Source: an uncultured Sphingomonas sp.
GTDB lineage: Bacteria > Pseudomonadota > Alphaproteobacteria > Sphingomonadales > Sphingomonadaceae
NCBI RefSeq assembly: GCF_934560975.1
Contig: NZ_CAKTFO010000005.1
Span: 124,001 to 188,000 of the forward strand
DNA length: 64,000 nt
Direction of reading: 5' to 3'
The notes beneath the pieces were generated by a model. That model saw only the letters and a program-made list of their open reading frames with translations, made no database searches and was not told the origin of the DNA. This document shows positions 51,325-59,567 of the stretch, piece by piece (position 1 is the stretch's first letter; the number at the start of each line of letters is the position of its first letter). The position numbers and the translations under genes are program-made.

Positions 51325-51886
51325 GCGGATATCCGGCGGACAGCAGCAGGGCGCGTGTCTCGAACAAGGGCAGGCCGATCACGCCCGAATGGCTGCCCGC
51401 CAGGAAGCGGACGAACGCCTCCGCCCGGCCCTGGATGGCATAGCCGCCCGCCTTGCCCAGGCCTTCGCCGCTGGCGACATAGGCGTCGATCTCGGCCTCG
51501 GACAGCGGCTTGAACGCGACGATCGTGTCGGCCAGCCGGGTGCGGGCCGCGCCGTCCGCGCCGATCACGCAGATGGCGGACAGGCAATGGTGGCGGCGGC
51601 CGGACAGGCGGGACAGCAGGTCGCGCTGGATCGCCTCCGTCTCCGCCGGCGGCAGGATGCGGCGGCCGAGCGCGACCGTGGTGTCGCCGGCGATCACGAT
51701 CTCGCCCTCGCCACGCGCCACCGCATGTGCTTTCTCCACCGCCAGGCGCAGCGCATAGGCGCGCGGCCCCTCGCCCTTGCGCGGACTTTCGTCGATCGCG
51801 GGCGATTCGATCCGGTCCGGCGCTGCGCCGATCCGGGCCAGCAGGTCGCGCCGGCGCGGGGACGAGGAGGCGAGGATCAGGCGCAT
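51317..51886 (-). CDS. maf: Maf-like nucleoside triphosphate pyrophosphatase
   Basis: 189 residues from the ATG at 51886 (MRLILASSSPRRRDLLARIG), the canonical Maf start; nine extra in-frame codons upstream are not conserved. Maf/YceF enzymes hydrolyse dTTP/UTP or modified nucleotides. Conserved Asp/Ser signatures IDESPRKGEGP, AGDTTVALG and GYAIQGRAEAFV are present. Lies between infA and the RNase E/G gene. Confidence 0.9.
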   Translation of the reverse strand: MRLILASSSPRRRDLLARIGAAPDRIESPAIDESPRKGEGPRAYALRLAVEKAHAVARGEGEIVIAGDTTVALGRRILPPAETEAIQRDLLSRLSGRRHHCLSAICVIGADGAARTRLADTIVAFKPLSEAEIDAYVASGEGLGKAGGYAIQGRAEAFVRFLAGSHSGVIGLPLFETRALLLSAGYPLG

Positions 51887-51935
51887 CGTCGCCGGCTCCG
51901 TCACCGGGCGCACGCCATCGCGTGACGCGACGCGA

Positions 51936-52154
51936 TCACTTGAAGCGATAGGTGATGCGGCCCTTGGTCAGGTCATAGGGGGTCAATTCGACCAGCACCT
52001 CGTCACCCACCAGCACGCGGATGCGGTTCTTGCGCATCTTGCCGGCCGTGTGGCCCAGGATCTCGTGATCGTTTTCCAGCCGTACCCGGAACATGGCGTT
52101 GGGCAGAAGCTCAACCACCTGCCCGCGCATTTCCAGCAATTCTTCTTTCGCCAA
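51936..52154 (-). CDS. infA: Translation initiation factor IF-1
   Basis: 72 residues starting at a TTG (52152-52154): no ATG or GTG occurs between it and the preceding stop that yields the family start, whereas TTG gives AKEELLEMRGQVVELLPNAM directly. AGAGGA lies seven bases upstream. The OB-fold core MRGQVVELLPNAMFRV and the end YDLTKGRITYRFK are complete. IF-1 binds the ribosomal A site during initiation. A short hairpin lies in the 5' leader (52196-52216). Confidence 0.96.
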   Translation of the reverse strand: MAKEELLEMRGQVVELLPNAMFRVRLENDHEILGHTAGKMRKNRIRVLVGDEVLVELTPYDLTKGRITYRFK

Positions 52155-52195
52155 GCGAAGTCCTCTAACATTGTCGGAATGTTGTAAAAAGCGGT

Positions 52196-52216
52196 GCCCC
52201 CCTAGCCTTTGGGGGC
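52196..52216 (-). other. Leader hairpin upstream of infA
   Basis: GCCCCC / GGGGGC inverted repeat with 9-base loop, followed on the minus strand by ACCGC and TTTTT, 42 bases before the infA TTG. It could be an attenuator-like terminator or a spacer terminator of the divergent unit. Confidence 0.4.
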
Positions 52217-52316
52217 CAAAAAGGAAAGCTGCGCCGCATTTGACTATATAGGAGGGGGTCGGCGTTCCCGCCACGGCGGTTGCATGGGGTGGCCGATCAT
52301 GCTTATGGCGGCGGCG

Positions 52317-52982
52317 ATGGTTCGCTTTTCGTTCTGCGGTGTCGAGTTGGCCGCATTGCCCGCCGGCGCGCTCTACTGGCCGGCCCGGAACGCCTTGCTG
52401 GTGGCCGACCTGCATCTGGAAAAGGCCAGCTGGTTCGCCGCGCGAGGACAGATGCTGCCGCCGTACGATTCCGTCGCGACCCTGAGCGCGCTGGACGCGG
52501 TCCGCCAGGCGACCGGGGCGGGCGAGATCTGGTGCCTGGGCGACAGCTTCCATGACCGGCGCGGGTGCGAGCGGCTGTCGCCCGACGCGCGCGCGCGGCT
52601 GGTCGCGCTCACCGCCGCCACCCGCTGGACATGGATCACCGGCAATCACGATGCGGAGATCATCGACCATTGCGGGGGCGAGGTGGTGGACGAGATCGCG
52701 GTGGACGGCCTGGTGCTGCGGCACGAGGCGGATGCGCGCGACGGCCGCCCCGAACTGTCCGGCCATTTCCATCCCAAGCTGCGCCTGTCCGTACGCGGCC
52801 GCAACGTCGCCCGGCGCTGCTTCGTGGCGAGCGGGACCAAGGTGATCCTGCCGGCTTTCGGGGCGCTCACCGGCGGCATGGATGCGGACGATCCGGTGAT
52901 CCTGCGCGCGATCGGGGGGGGCAAGGCGCACGCGTTGATCCCGGTCGAAAACCGCCTGCTGCGCTTTCCCCTCGCCGCCTAG
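52317..52982 (+). CDS. pdeM: PdeM-like DNA damage response phosphoesterase
   Basis: 221 residues from the ATG at 52317 (MVRFSFCGVELAALPAGAL). Calcineurin-type metallophosphoesterase motifs in order: VADLHLEKAS (D-x-H), CLGDSFHDR (GD), TWITGNHDAEI (GNHD) and SGHFHPKLRLS (GHxH). The family is called ligase-associated because it usually sits with an ATP-dependent ligase and Lhr-type helicase, but neither is near. Divergent from infA. Confidence 0.88.
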   Translation: MVRFSFCGVELAALPAGALYWPARNALLVADLHLEKASWFAARGQMLPPYDSVATLSALDAVRQATGAGEIWCLGDSFHDRRGCERLSPDARARLVALTAATRWTWITGNHDAEIIDHCGGEVVDEIAVDGLVLRHEADARDGRPELSGHFHPKLRLSVRGRNVARRCFVASGTKVILPAFGALTGGMDADDPVILRAIGGGKAHALIPVENRLLRFPLAA

Positions 52983-53007
52983 CTGCTCGCCCTGCCCGCC
53001 GGGGCGG

Positions 53008-53706
53008 TCAGCCGCGCACCAGAGCCGGCCGCGCCCGCCAGGATTGCGGATACATCCGCTTCAGCGCCACCACCTTGGGCAGATCATTCACCCGGATGTA
53101 GGGCGAATCAGGGTGCAGCGTCAGGTAATCCTGATGATAGCCCTCCGCCGGGTAGAAGGGCTGGGCCCGCTCGATCTGCGTCACGATCGGCCGCTGCCAC
53201 AATTTGGCCTGGCGCAATTGCTCCAGATACGCTCGCGCCACCCGCGTCTGCCGTGCATCGCTGGGAAACAGAGCGGAGCGATATTGCGTGCCCGTATCCG
53301 GCCCCTGCGCGTTCAGCTGCGTGGGATCGGCCACCACCGAAAAATAGATACGCAGCAGGTCGGCATAGCTCACCACGCGCGGATCGAACACGACCCGTAC
53401 CGATTCGGCATGGCCGGTGTCGCCCTCCGACACGCGCTCATAATGGGCGGTCGCGGCGCTGCCGCCGGTGAAGCCGGACACGGCGCTCTCCACGCCCTTC
53501 ACATGCTGGAACACGCCCTGCACGCCCCAGAAGCAGCCGCCGGCGAATATCGCCGTCTCGCGACCGGTGGCGGCAGGCGTGGTCACCACCGCAGCGGGCG
53601 CGGGCACGGCCGTTTCGGCGGACAAGGACGATGCGCCGCCGACCAGGGCGACAGCCGAGCCGAGCATAGCCGCACCGGCCAGAAAACGAGACGCAACACG
53701 GTTCAT
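53008..53706 (-). CDS. msrA: Peptide methionine sulfoxide reductase MsrA, exported
   Basis: 232 residues from the ATG at 53706; the upstream extension has no signal character. Residues 1-30 form a signal peptide, so this is a periplasmic MsrA that repairs oxidised methionine. The catalytic site is AIFAGGCFWGVQ (C58 nucleophile). The conserved segments GFTGGSAATAHYERV, FFS-like YADLLRIYFSV and GYHQDYL are intact. No fused MsrB domain. Confidence 0.95.
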   Translation of the reverse strand: MNRVASRFLAGAAMLGSAVALVGGASSLSAETAVPAPAAVVTTPAATGRETAIFAGGCFWGVQGVFQHVKGVESAVSGFTGGSAATAHYERVSEGDTGHAESVRVVFDPRVVSYADLLRIYFSVVADPTQLNAQGPDTGTQYRSALFPSDARQTRVARAYLEQLRQAKLWQRPIVTQIERAQPFYPAEGYHQDYLTLHPDSPYIRVNDLPKVVALKRMYPQSWRARPALVRG

Positions 53707-53807
53707 ACGCGAACTCCGCTCTGATCGTCCTGATATAGGAACAAGCGGATGAACCGGAAGGGCGGCACGCTCGTTGGCGGGCGGACTCAATCGATGGAGG
53801 ATCCCGC

Positions 53808-54233
53808 ATGACCGTCCGCACCGCAAGCGCGCGCTACGAAGGGCTGGGCAAGGCCGGCAAGGGCCATGTCAGCAGCCAGTCGGGCGTGCTGTCCGACACG
53901 GCCTATGGCTTCAACACCCGCTTTGGCGACGAAAAGGGCACCAATCCGGAAGAGCTGATCGCCGCCGCGCACGCCAGCTGCTTCACCATGGCACTGTCCT
54001 TCGCGCTGGCGAAAGCGGGGTTCGAGCAGGGCACGCTCGACACCAAGGCGGCGGTGACGCTCGACCCGGACGGCGACGGGTTCAAGGTGACCAGGTCGGC
54101 CCTCACCCTCCAGGCCAGCGTGCCCGGCATCGACGCGGATCGCTTTGCCGAGATCGCCGCCGACGCCAAGGCCAATTGCCCTATCTCCAAGCTGCTCGAT
54201 GCGGAAATCACGCTGGATCACACGCTCAGCTGA
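53808..54233 (+). CDS. osmC: OsmC-type peroxiredoxin-like protein
   Basis: 141 residues with the OsmC fold. Peroxidatic cysteine is in AAHASCFTMALSFAL and the second in AKANCPISKLLDAEI. Reduces organic hydroperoxides with lipoyl or thiol donors. Start MTVRTASARYEGLGKAGKG is typical. Divergent from msrA, separated by 101 bp with candidate promoter sequence, so both could respond to oxidative stress. Convergent with aspC. Confidence 0.93.
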   Translation: MTVRTASARYEGLGKAGKGHVSSQSGVLSDTAYGFNTRFGDEKGTNPEELIAAAHASCFTMALSFALAKAGFEQGTLDTKAAVTLDPDGDGFKVTRSALTLQASVPGIDADRFAEIAADAKANCPISKLLDAEITLDHTLS

Positions 54234-54259
54234 CGCGAGCAGGCGCCAGACGACCTTGT

Positions 54260-54279
54260 GCTCCCGCGCAGGCGGGAGC
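54260..54279. repeat. REP-like hairpin between convergent osmC and aspC
   Basis: GCTCCCGC-GCAG-GCGGGAGC, a perfect 8-bp stem with GCAG loop, in the 85-bp gap between convergent stops. It shares the CGCGCAGGCGGG core with the palindromic element inside ribD, so it belongs to the same repeat family. Probably acts as bidirectional terminator. Confidence 0.6.
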
Positions 54280-54318
54280 CCAGGGGGTCACGCAGCACCC
54301 TGCCGGCGGGGCGCCCGA

Positions 54319-55521
54319 TCAGCGCAGCGCCGCGCAGGCCTGCTGGATGCGGGTGCAGGCTTCGGTCAGCACCGCCTCCGACGTGGCGTAGCTGATGCGG
54401 AACGCGGGTTCGAGGCCGAATGCCTGCCCGTGCACCGCCGCCACCCGGATGTCGTCCAGGAAATAGTCGATCAGTGCCGCATCATTGTCGATCCGCTTGC
54501 CGCCGGGCGTCGCCTTGCCGATCAGCCCCGACACGTCCGGATAGACGTAGAAGGCGCCGTCGGGCGTGGGGCAATGCACCCCCTCGATCGCGTTCAGCAT
54601 CCCCACCACCAGGTCGCGCCGCCGCTGGAACGCCGCATTGCGTTCGGCCAGGAAGCCCTGGTCGCCATTGAGCGCCGCCGTCGCCGCCGCCTGCGCGATC
54701 GAGCATGGGTTGCTGGTCGACTGCGACTGCAGCTTGGACATGGCCTTGATGATCTGCTGCGGCCCACCGGCAAAGCCGATCCGCCACCCGGTCATGGCAT
54801 AGGCCTTGGAACAGCCGTTCACCGTCAGCGTGCGCTCGTACAGGTCGGGGCAGACCTGGGCGATGGTCGCGAATTGGAAATCGCCATAGACGATATGCTC
54901 GTACATATCGTCCGCCATCACCCATACGTGCGGATGCTTCAGCAGCACTTCGCCCAGGGCCTTCAGCTCCGTCGCGGAATAAGCCGCGCCGGTGGGGTTG
55001 GAGGGCGAGTTCAGGATCAGCCACTTGGTGTTGGGCGTGATCGCGGCATCCAGTTGCGCGGGCGTGATCTTGTAACCCTGCGCCGCGTCCGCCGCGACGA
55101 TCACCGGGGTGCCGCCGCAATATTGCACGATGTCGGGGTAGGAGACCCAGTAAGGCGCGGGGATGATCACCTCGTCGCCCGCCTCCACCGTCGCGACCAG
55201 AGCGTTGAACAGGGTGTGCTTGCCGCCCACGTTGACGCTGATCTGACCCGGCTGGTAGTCCAGGCCATTGTCGCGCTTGAACTTGGCGGCGATGGCGGCC
55301 TTCAGCTCGGCCGTGCCGTCGACGTTGGTATATTTGGTCTTGCCGGCGCGGATCGCCTCGATCGCGGCCTCCTTGACGAAATCGGGCGTGTCGAAGTCCG
55401 GCTCGCCCGCGGCCAGTCCGATCACCTCGATCCCTTGCGCTTTCAGGTCCAGCACGCGGCTGGTCATGGCAAGCGTGGGCGACGGGCTGATGCGGCCAAG
55501 CGCGGCCGAAAGGAGGCTCAT
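54319..55521 (-). CDS. aspC: Aspartate aminotransferase (class I)
   Basis: 400 residues from the ATG at 55521 (MSLLSAALGRISPSPTLAMT). PLP-dependent class I transaminase; PLP lysine in VNGCSKAYAMTGWRIGFAG (about K238). PSNPTGAAYSATEL and the N-terminal IGLAAGEPDFDTP are the substrate motifs of the 1-gamma aspartate aminotransferases. Length matches. Isolated; upstream divergent region to pabB gene side holds nothing else. Confidence 0.95.
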   Translation of the reverse strand: MSLLSAALGRISPSPTLAMTSRVLDLKAQGIEVIGLAAGEPDFDTPDFVKEAAIEAIRAGKTKYTNVDGTAELKAAIAAKFKRDNGLDYQPGQISVNVGGKHTLFNALVATVEAGDEVIIPAPYWVSYPDIVQYCGGTPVIVAADAAQGYKITPAQLDAAITPNTKWLILNSPSNPTGAAYSATELKALGEVLLKHPHVWVMADDMYEHIVYGDFQFATIAQVCPDLYERTLTVNGCSKAYAMTGWRIGFAGGPQQIIKAMSKLQSQSTSNPCSIAQAAATAALNGDQGFLAERNAAFQRRRDLVVGMLNAIEGVHCPTPDGAFYVYPDVSGLIGKATPGGKRIDNDAALIDYFLDDIRVAAVHGQAFGLEPAFRISYATSEAVLTEACTRIQQACAALR

Positions 55522-55694
55522 GGATCGGGTCTTTCCGCTGAAGGGCAAGAAGGCGGCGCGGCTATAACCGCAGCGTCCGCGATTGGGCAACCCGCGCGCG
55601 CCGCACCGGGCAACGACCCAATTGTCACGAACCGGCGCGATGGCGAGGATCGTGCCTGGACGGCATCATGCGCGCAACATTCGTGCGCCGGCGA

Positions 55695-57437
55695 TCAGAC
55701 GAGATGCGCCGGCATCATCCCCCGCACGTCATTGCCCAGGAAGAAGCCGCCGCACAGGTCGGCCGCCGTCAGCGCCGCCTCCACCGCCTCGCCCCGCTCG
55801 ATCATCAGCGCGCGGTGGACGCCGGGCAGCAGCCCGGACGCGATCGGCGGCGTCAGGTAACGCCCGTCCCGCGCGACGAAGATGCTGGTGAAGCTACCCT
55901 CCGTCAGTTGCCCGTCGGGCCGCACGAACACCACCTCGAACGTGCCCGCCACCGCCCGCGCCTCGTCATAGAAGCTGCGGTCGCTGGTCTTGTGGCGCAG
56001 GCGGAAATCCTCCGCCGCCACCGGCAGGGGCACCACCCGCACCCCCACCGACCCGTTTGCGACCGGCGGCAGCGCGCTCGTTTCGATCGCCACCGAACCG
56101 CTCGGGCTCAGGCGCAGGCGCACCCGCGCGAATTCGGTCAGGCGGAAGGTCGCGGCGTGCAGCTCGTTGCGCACGTCGTGGCGGTTGAACTGGAAGTCGA
56201 ACCGGCTGGCGCTCGCCCCCAGCCGGGCGACATGCGCCTCCAGGTTGACGAGCCCGTCCAGCGGATCGAACCGCATCGTCTCGATCAGGTCGAACGGGCG
56301 GTTGGGCGCGGTCACGAACGCCCCCTTTGCCAGGCATTCGGCCCATTCCTGCTCGGCGGTGGAGTCCGCGACAACCGCCGAACCAAGGCCGATCCGTGCC
56401 TCATCCGATCCCTCCTCCAGCACCAAAGTGCGGATCGCGACGTTGAAGGCGGCGCGTCCGCCAGGGGAGATGTAACCCACGGAGCCGGTATAGGCTCCAC
56501 GCCTATCCGCCTCCACGGCATGGATAATTTCCATCGCCCGAACCTTGGGCGCGCCGGTGACGGAGCCACAGGGGAACAGCGCCTCCAGCACGTCCACCGC
56601 GTCGCGCCCGGGCGCAAGCTCCGCCGTCACCTCCGACACCATCTGGTGGACGGTGGGGTAATGCTCCACCGCGAACAGGGCCGGCACCCGCACGCTCCCC
56701 GGCCGCGCCACCCGCGCCAGGTCGTTGCGCAGCAGGTCCACGATCATCAGGTTTTCCGCGCGGTCCTTGGTCGCGGCGGCCAGTTCCGCCGCCGCCGCCC
56801 GATCCTCCGCCGGGTCGGCATGGCGCACCCGCGTGCCCTTCATCGGCCGGGTCAGGACGTGCCGGTCCTCCAGGGCGAAGAACAGTTCGGGCGAAAAGGA
56901 CAGCAGCCAGTCGCGCCCGTCATGGACGATCCCGCCCCAGCCCGCGCCGCCCGCCGCGCGCAACCGCGCGTAGAGCGCCAGCGGATCGCCATGGATGCGC
57001 ACGGCGGCGCGAAAGCTCAGATTGGCCTGGTAGATGTCGCCTGCCGCGATCCAGTCGAGCACCTGCCGGATCGCGCGGTCATACTCGGCGCGGGTCACCT
57101 GGGGCCGGGGCGCGCCCGCCCACGCGCCTGCCGCATCGGGCAGCGAATCGGGGTCGAACGGCTGGTGCCCGGCAAACAGCCCGAACCACAACAACGGGCG
57201 GCCCGCGGGCTCGCTTAGGCCACCCAGGCGGGCTTCCAGCGCATGACCCGCCTCGTAGGCGAGCCAGCCGGCGGCATGATGACCGGCCGCCACCGCCGCC
57301 CGCACCCGCCCCAGCGAGTCGCGCACCTCGGCGGGTTCATAGGCCGCGACGATCTCCACCGGATCGCGGAACAGCATCCGCCGCCCGCCCGGCCTGGCAT
57401 CGTCGAGCAGCACAAAGGGCGATCCGGCGCGAAGCAT
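55695..57437 (-). CDS. pabB: Fused aminodeoxychorismate synthase component I and aminodeoxychorismate lyase (PabB-PabC)
   Basis: 580 residues from the ATG at 57437. The N-terminal ~370 residues are the chorismate-binding domain: GDIYQANLSF, PELFFALEDRH and FPCGSVTGAPKVRAMEII with metal- and chorismate-binding residues, then IGLGSAVVADS. From about residue 390 a class IV aminotransferase domain follows: FDLIETMRFD, the PLP lysine in RHKTSDRSFYDEAR, TEGSFTSIFVARDG and GLLPGVHRAL. The two steps convert chorismate to 4-aminobenzoate for folate. Combining synthase and lyase in one chain is a known fusion. No pabA is adjacent. Confidence 0.92.
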   Translation of the reverse strand: MLRAGSPFVLLDDARPGGRRMLFRDPVEIVAAYEPAEVRDSLGRVRAAVAAGHHAAGWLAYEAGHALEARLGGLSEPAGRPLLWFGLFAGHQPFDPDSLPDAAGAWAGAPRPQVTRAEYDRAIRQVLDWIAAGDIYQANLSFRAAVRIHGDPLALYARLRAAGGAGWGGIVHDGRDWLLSFSPELFFALEDRHVLTRPMKGTRVRHADPAEDRAAAAELAAATKDRAENLMIVDLLRNDLARVARPGSVRVPALFAVEHYPTVHQMVSEVTAELAPGRDAVDVLEALFPCGSVTGAPKVRAMEIIHAVEADRRGAYTGSVGYISPGGRAAFNVAIRTLVLEEGSDEARIGLGSAVVADSTAEQEWAECLAKGAFVTAPNRPFDLIETMRFDPLDGLVNLEAHVARLGASASRFDFQFNRHDVRNELHAATFRLTEFARVRLRLSPSGSVAIETSALPPVANGSVGVRVVPLPVAAEDFRLRHKTSDRSFYDEARAVAGTFEVVFVRPDGQLTEGSFTSIFVARDGRYLTPPIASGLLPGVHRALMIERGEAVEAALTAADLCGGFFLGNDVRGMMPAHLV

Positions 57438-57512
57438 GGACCGCCCTCTGCCGTGTCGGCACGTGTCCGGCAATTGGCGGGCGCGAATCGGCCACGCCCG
57501 CTCGTCACCGGC

Positions 57513-58007
57513 TTACATCGACATGCGCGACAATTCGTCGATGTGATGCTGCACCACCGGCGCGATCTTCGCCGCCGCCGCCTTCAGCGGCGCGGCCGTG
57601 CCGGTCGCGGCATAATCCTTGTGCAGCGCCAGCGCCTCCTGGTGGGCGGCACGCTGCTGCTCGATATACAGGCGGTCGCGTTCCGTGCCCTTGGCGCGGG
57701 TCAGGTCGCTGACCATCCGGGTCTGCTTGGCGTCCAGCTTCGGCGACTTGGGCGTCAGGCCGCTCTTCTGGGCGGCGGCCTTGACCTCGGCGGTGCTGGT
57801 CGTGTGGTCCTTCACCATCTGGTCGGCGAAGCGGCGGATGTCGGCATTCTTGGTCGTCGCCAGCACCAGCTGGCTGGACTTCTTCTCATACATGTCGCTG
57901 GCGCCGGCCTTGCTGACATACACTGGGGGCGCGGGGGCGGCGACGGCTGCGCCGGCGATGAACATCGCGGCCGTGACGGCCAAGACGCTGTGCGTGCGGG
58001 TGATCAT
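57513..58007 (-). CDS. Exported DUF4142 protein
   Basis: 164 residues from the ATG at 58007, six bases after AAGGA; a TTG two codons upstream is not needed. Signal peptide ends near AGAAVAAPA (about 25). The mature protein is a ferritin-like DUF4142 domain, with VSKAGASDMYEKKSSQL at the start and HQEALALHKDYAATG in the middle. Family members often sit near stress genes and are annotated only by domain. 75 bp separates it from the pabB end. Confidence 0.9.
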   Translation of the reverse strand: MITRTHSVLAVTAAMFIAGAAVAAPAPPVYVSKAGASDMYEKKSSQLVLATTKNADIRRFADQMVKDHTTSTAEVKAAAQKSGLTPKSPKLDAKQTRMVSDLTRAKGTERDRLYIEQQRAAHQEALALHKDYAATGTAAPLKAAAAKIAPVVQHHIDELSRMSM

Positions 58008-58118
58008 GGACAATCCTTCCTAGACTCTCTGGCCTGTTGGCCGCGACCGAACGCGCGAACCGTGCGATCGGATGCGTCCGGTCTTGCTGCCGGCTCCCTC
58101 CATTGCCATGCCGGGGGC

Positions 58119-58784
58119 ATGAGTTCGCACCCCCCGCTCCGCGCCGCGATCATTCCGGTCACGGCCTTTCAGCAGAATTGCACCCTGATCTGGTGCACCA
58201 CGACCATGCGCGGCGCCTTTATCGACGCCGGCGGAGACCTGCCGCGACTCAGGGCAGCGGCGGCGCAGGCGGGCGTCACCATCGAAAAGTTGCTGGTGAC
58301 CCACGGCCATGCCGACCATTGCGGCGGAGTGGCGGCGCTGGCGCAGGAGCTTGGCGTGCCGGTGGAGGGCCCGCACGAGGAGGATCGCTTCTGGATCGCC
58401 GGCCTCAAGGAGGACGGCCCCCGCTTCGGGATCGAGGCGATGCCGTTCGAGCCGACTCGCTGGCTCACCGACGGCGACACGGTCACGGTCGGCAACCTCG
58501 TGCTCGACGTTTATCACTGCCCCGGCCACACGCCCGGCCATGTCGTGTTCCACCACGCGCCCTCACGGCTGGCGCAGGTGGGCGACGTGCTGTTCCAGGG
58601 GTCGATCGGCCGCACCGACTTTCCGCGCGGCAATCATGACGACCTCATCGCCTCCATCACCGGCAAATTATGGCCGCTGGGCAACGACACGACCTTCATC
58701 TGCGGCCATGGCCCGATGTCCACCTTCGGGCATGAACGGCAAAGCAATCCCTACGTATCGGACCGCGCCCTCGGCTGGGCCTAG
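58119..58784 (+). CDS. MBL-fold metallo-hydrolase (GloB-like)
   Basis: 221 residues from the ATG at 58119. Zinc motif THGHADHCGG (HxHxDH) about 59-68, later ligands in CPGHTPGHVVF and GDVLFQGSIGRTDF, and the C-terminal histidine in CGHGPMSTFGHER. The pattern matches glyoxalase II-like or persulfide dioxygenase-like hydrolases; no glutathione-binding check is possible. Stop codon overlaps the MAPEG stop on the opposite strand by 4 bp. Confidence 0.92.
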   Translation: MSSHPPLRAAIIPVTAFQQNCTLIWCTTTMRGAFIDAGGDLPRLRAAAAQAGVTIEKLLVTHGHADHCGGVAALAQELGVPVEGPHEEDRFWIAGLKEDGPRFGIEAMPFEPTRWLTDGDTVTVGNLVLDVYHCPGHTPGHVVFHHAPSRLAQVGDVLFQGSIGRTDFPRGNHDDLIASITGKLWPLGNDTTFICGHGPMSTFGHERQSNPYVSDRALGWA

Positions 58785-59188
58785 CGCGCGACCCCATAGG
58801 CGATCAGCACCGCCCACAGCACCAGCCCGGCGATCGTCGCCCAGGTCAGCAGGATGCCACTCAGCCGCAACGGGTTCGGCGCCGGCCGCTCCATGCCGAA
58901 CGGGTGCAGCACCCGGCCGATCACCAACGCCGCGCCCGCCGCCCACAGCCAGGGCGACGCGCCGACCCGCAGCTCGACCAGCAGCATCAGGATCAGCGCG
59001 ATCGGCACATATTCGTTGAAGTTGGCGTGGGCCCGCCCGCGCGCCAGCAGCTGCGGCACCTCGCCGTCGCCCACCATCACCTTCTTGGCCACCCGCACCT
59101 GCGCCACCCGCAGCCCCAGCCACAGGTTGAGTAGACCCATCGCAGCGGCGATAATCAGCGTGATAACGGGGGCGGCGGCAATCTGCAC
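58781..59188 (-). CDS. MAPEG family membrane protein
   Basis: 135 residues with four hydrophobic helices. HANFNEYVPIALILMLLVEL (about 55-74) is the MAPEG signature; these membrane proteins are related to glutathione-dependent transferases and peroxidases. AQVRVAKKVMVGDGEV sits before it. Function in this strain is unknown. Convergent with the MBL gene. Confidence 0.9.
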   Translation of the reverse strand: MQIAAAPVITLIIAAAMGLLNLWLGLRVAQVRVAKKVMVGDGEVPQLLARGRAHANFNEYVPIALILMLLVELRVGASPWLWAAGAALVIGRVLHPFGMERPAPNPLRLSGILLTWATIAGLVLWAVLIAYGVAR

Positions 59189-59367
59189 GGGCGTTTCTCC
59201 TGGGCTTTCGCGGCCTCATGCCCCGCATGCACTTGCAAGGCGAGCGGAAATCGCTATAGCCCCGGGCCTTCGCGACGCGTCCGGCCCATCGGCCCGCGGC
59301 CACATGGTCGTTCGGCACGAAGGCAGGGCGCGTCCTTTTGTTTCAGTCCTAGAAGACAGGTGCCGAG

Positions 59368-59547
59368 ATGGCAGTCCCCAAGAGAAAAACCTCGCCGTCG
59401 CGGCGGAACATGCGCCGTAGCCACCATGCGCTGCAGGCGGCGTCCTTTCAGGAATGCTCCAACTGTGGCGAGCTCAAGCAGCCGCACAATCTGTGCGGTC
59501 ACTGCGGGCATTATAACGGTCGCGAGATCCTCCCGGTCGCCGAATAA
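59368..59547 (+). CDS. rpmF: 50S ribosomal protein L32
   Basis: 59 residues, MAVPKRKTSPSRRNMRRSHH then ECSNCGELKQPHNLCGHCG: start and four-cysteine zinc ribbon of L32. ATG at 59368. First gene of the rpmF-plsX-fabH-ihfA-merR operon, the common alphaproteobacterial order. Confidence 0.96.
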   Translation: MAVPKRKTSPSRRNMRRSHHALQAASFQECSNCGELKQPHNLCGHCGHYNGREILPVAE

Positions 59548-59567
59548 GCCTGGAGGATTGCGGGATA

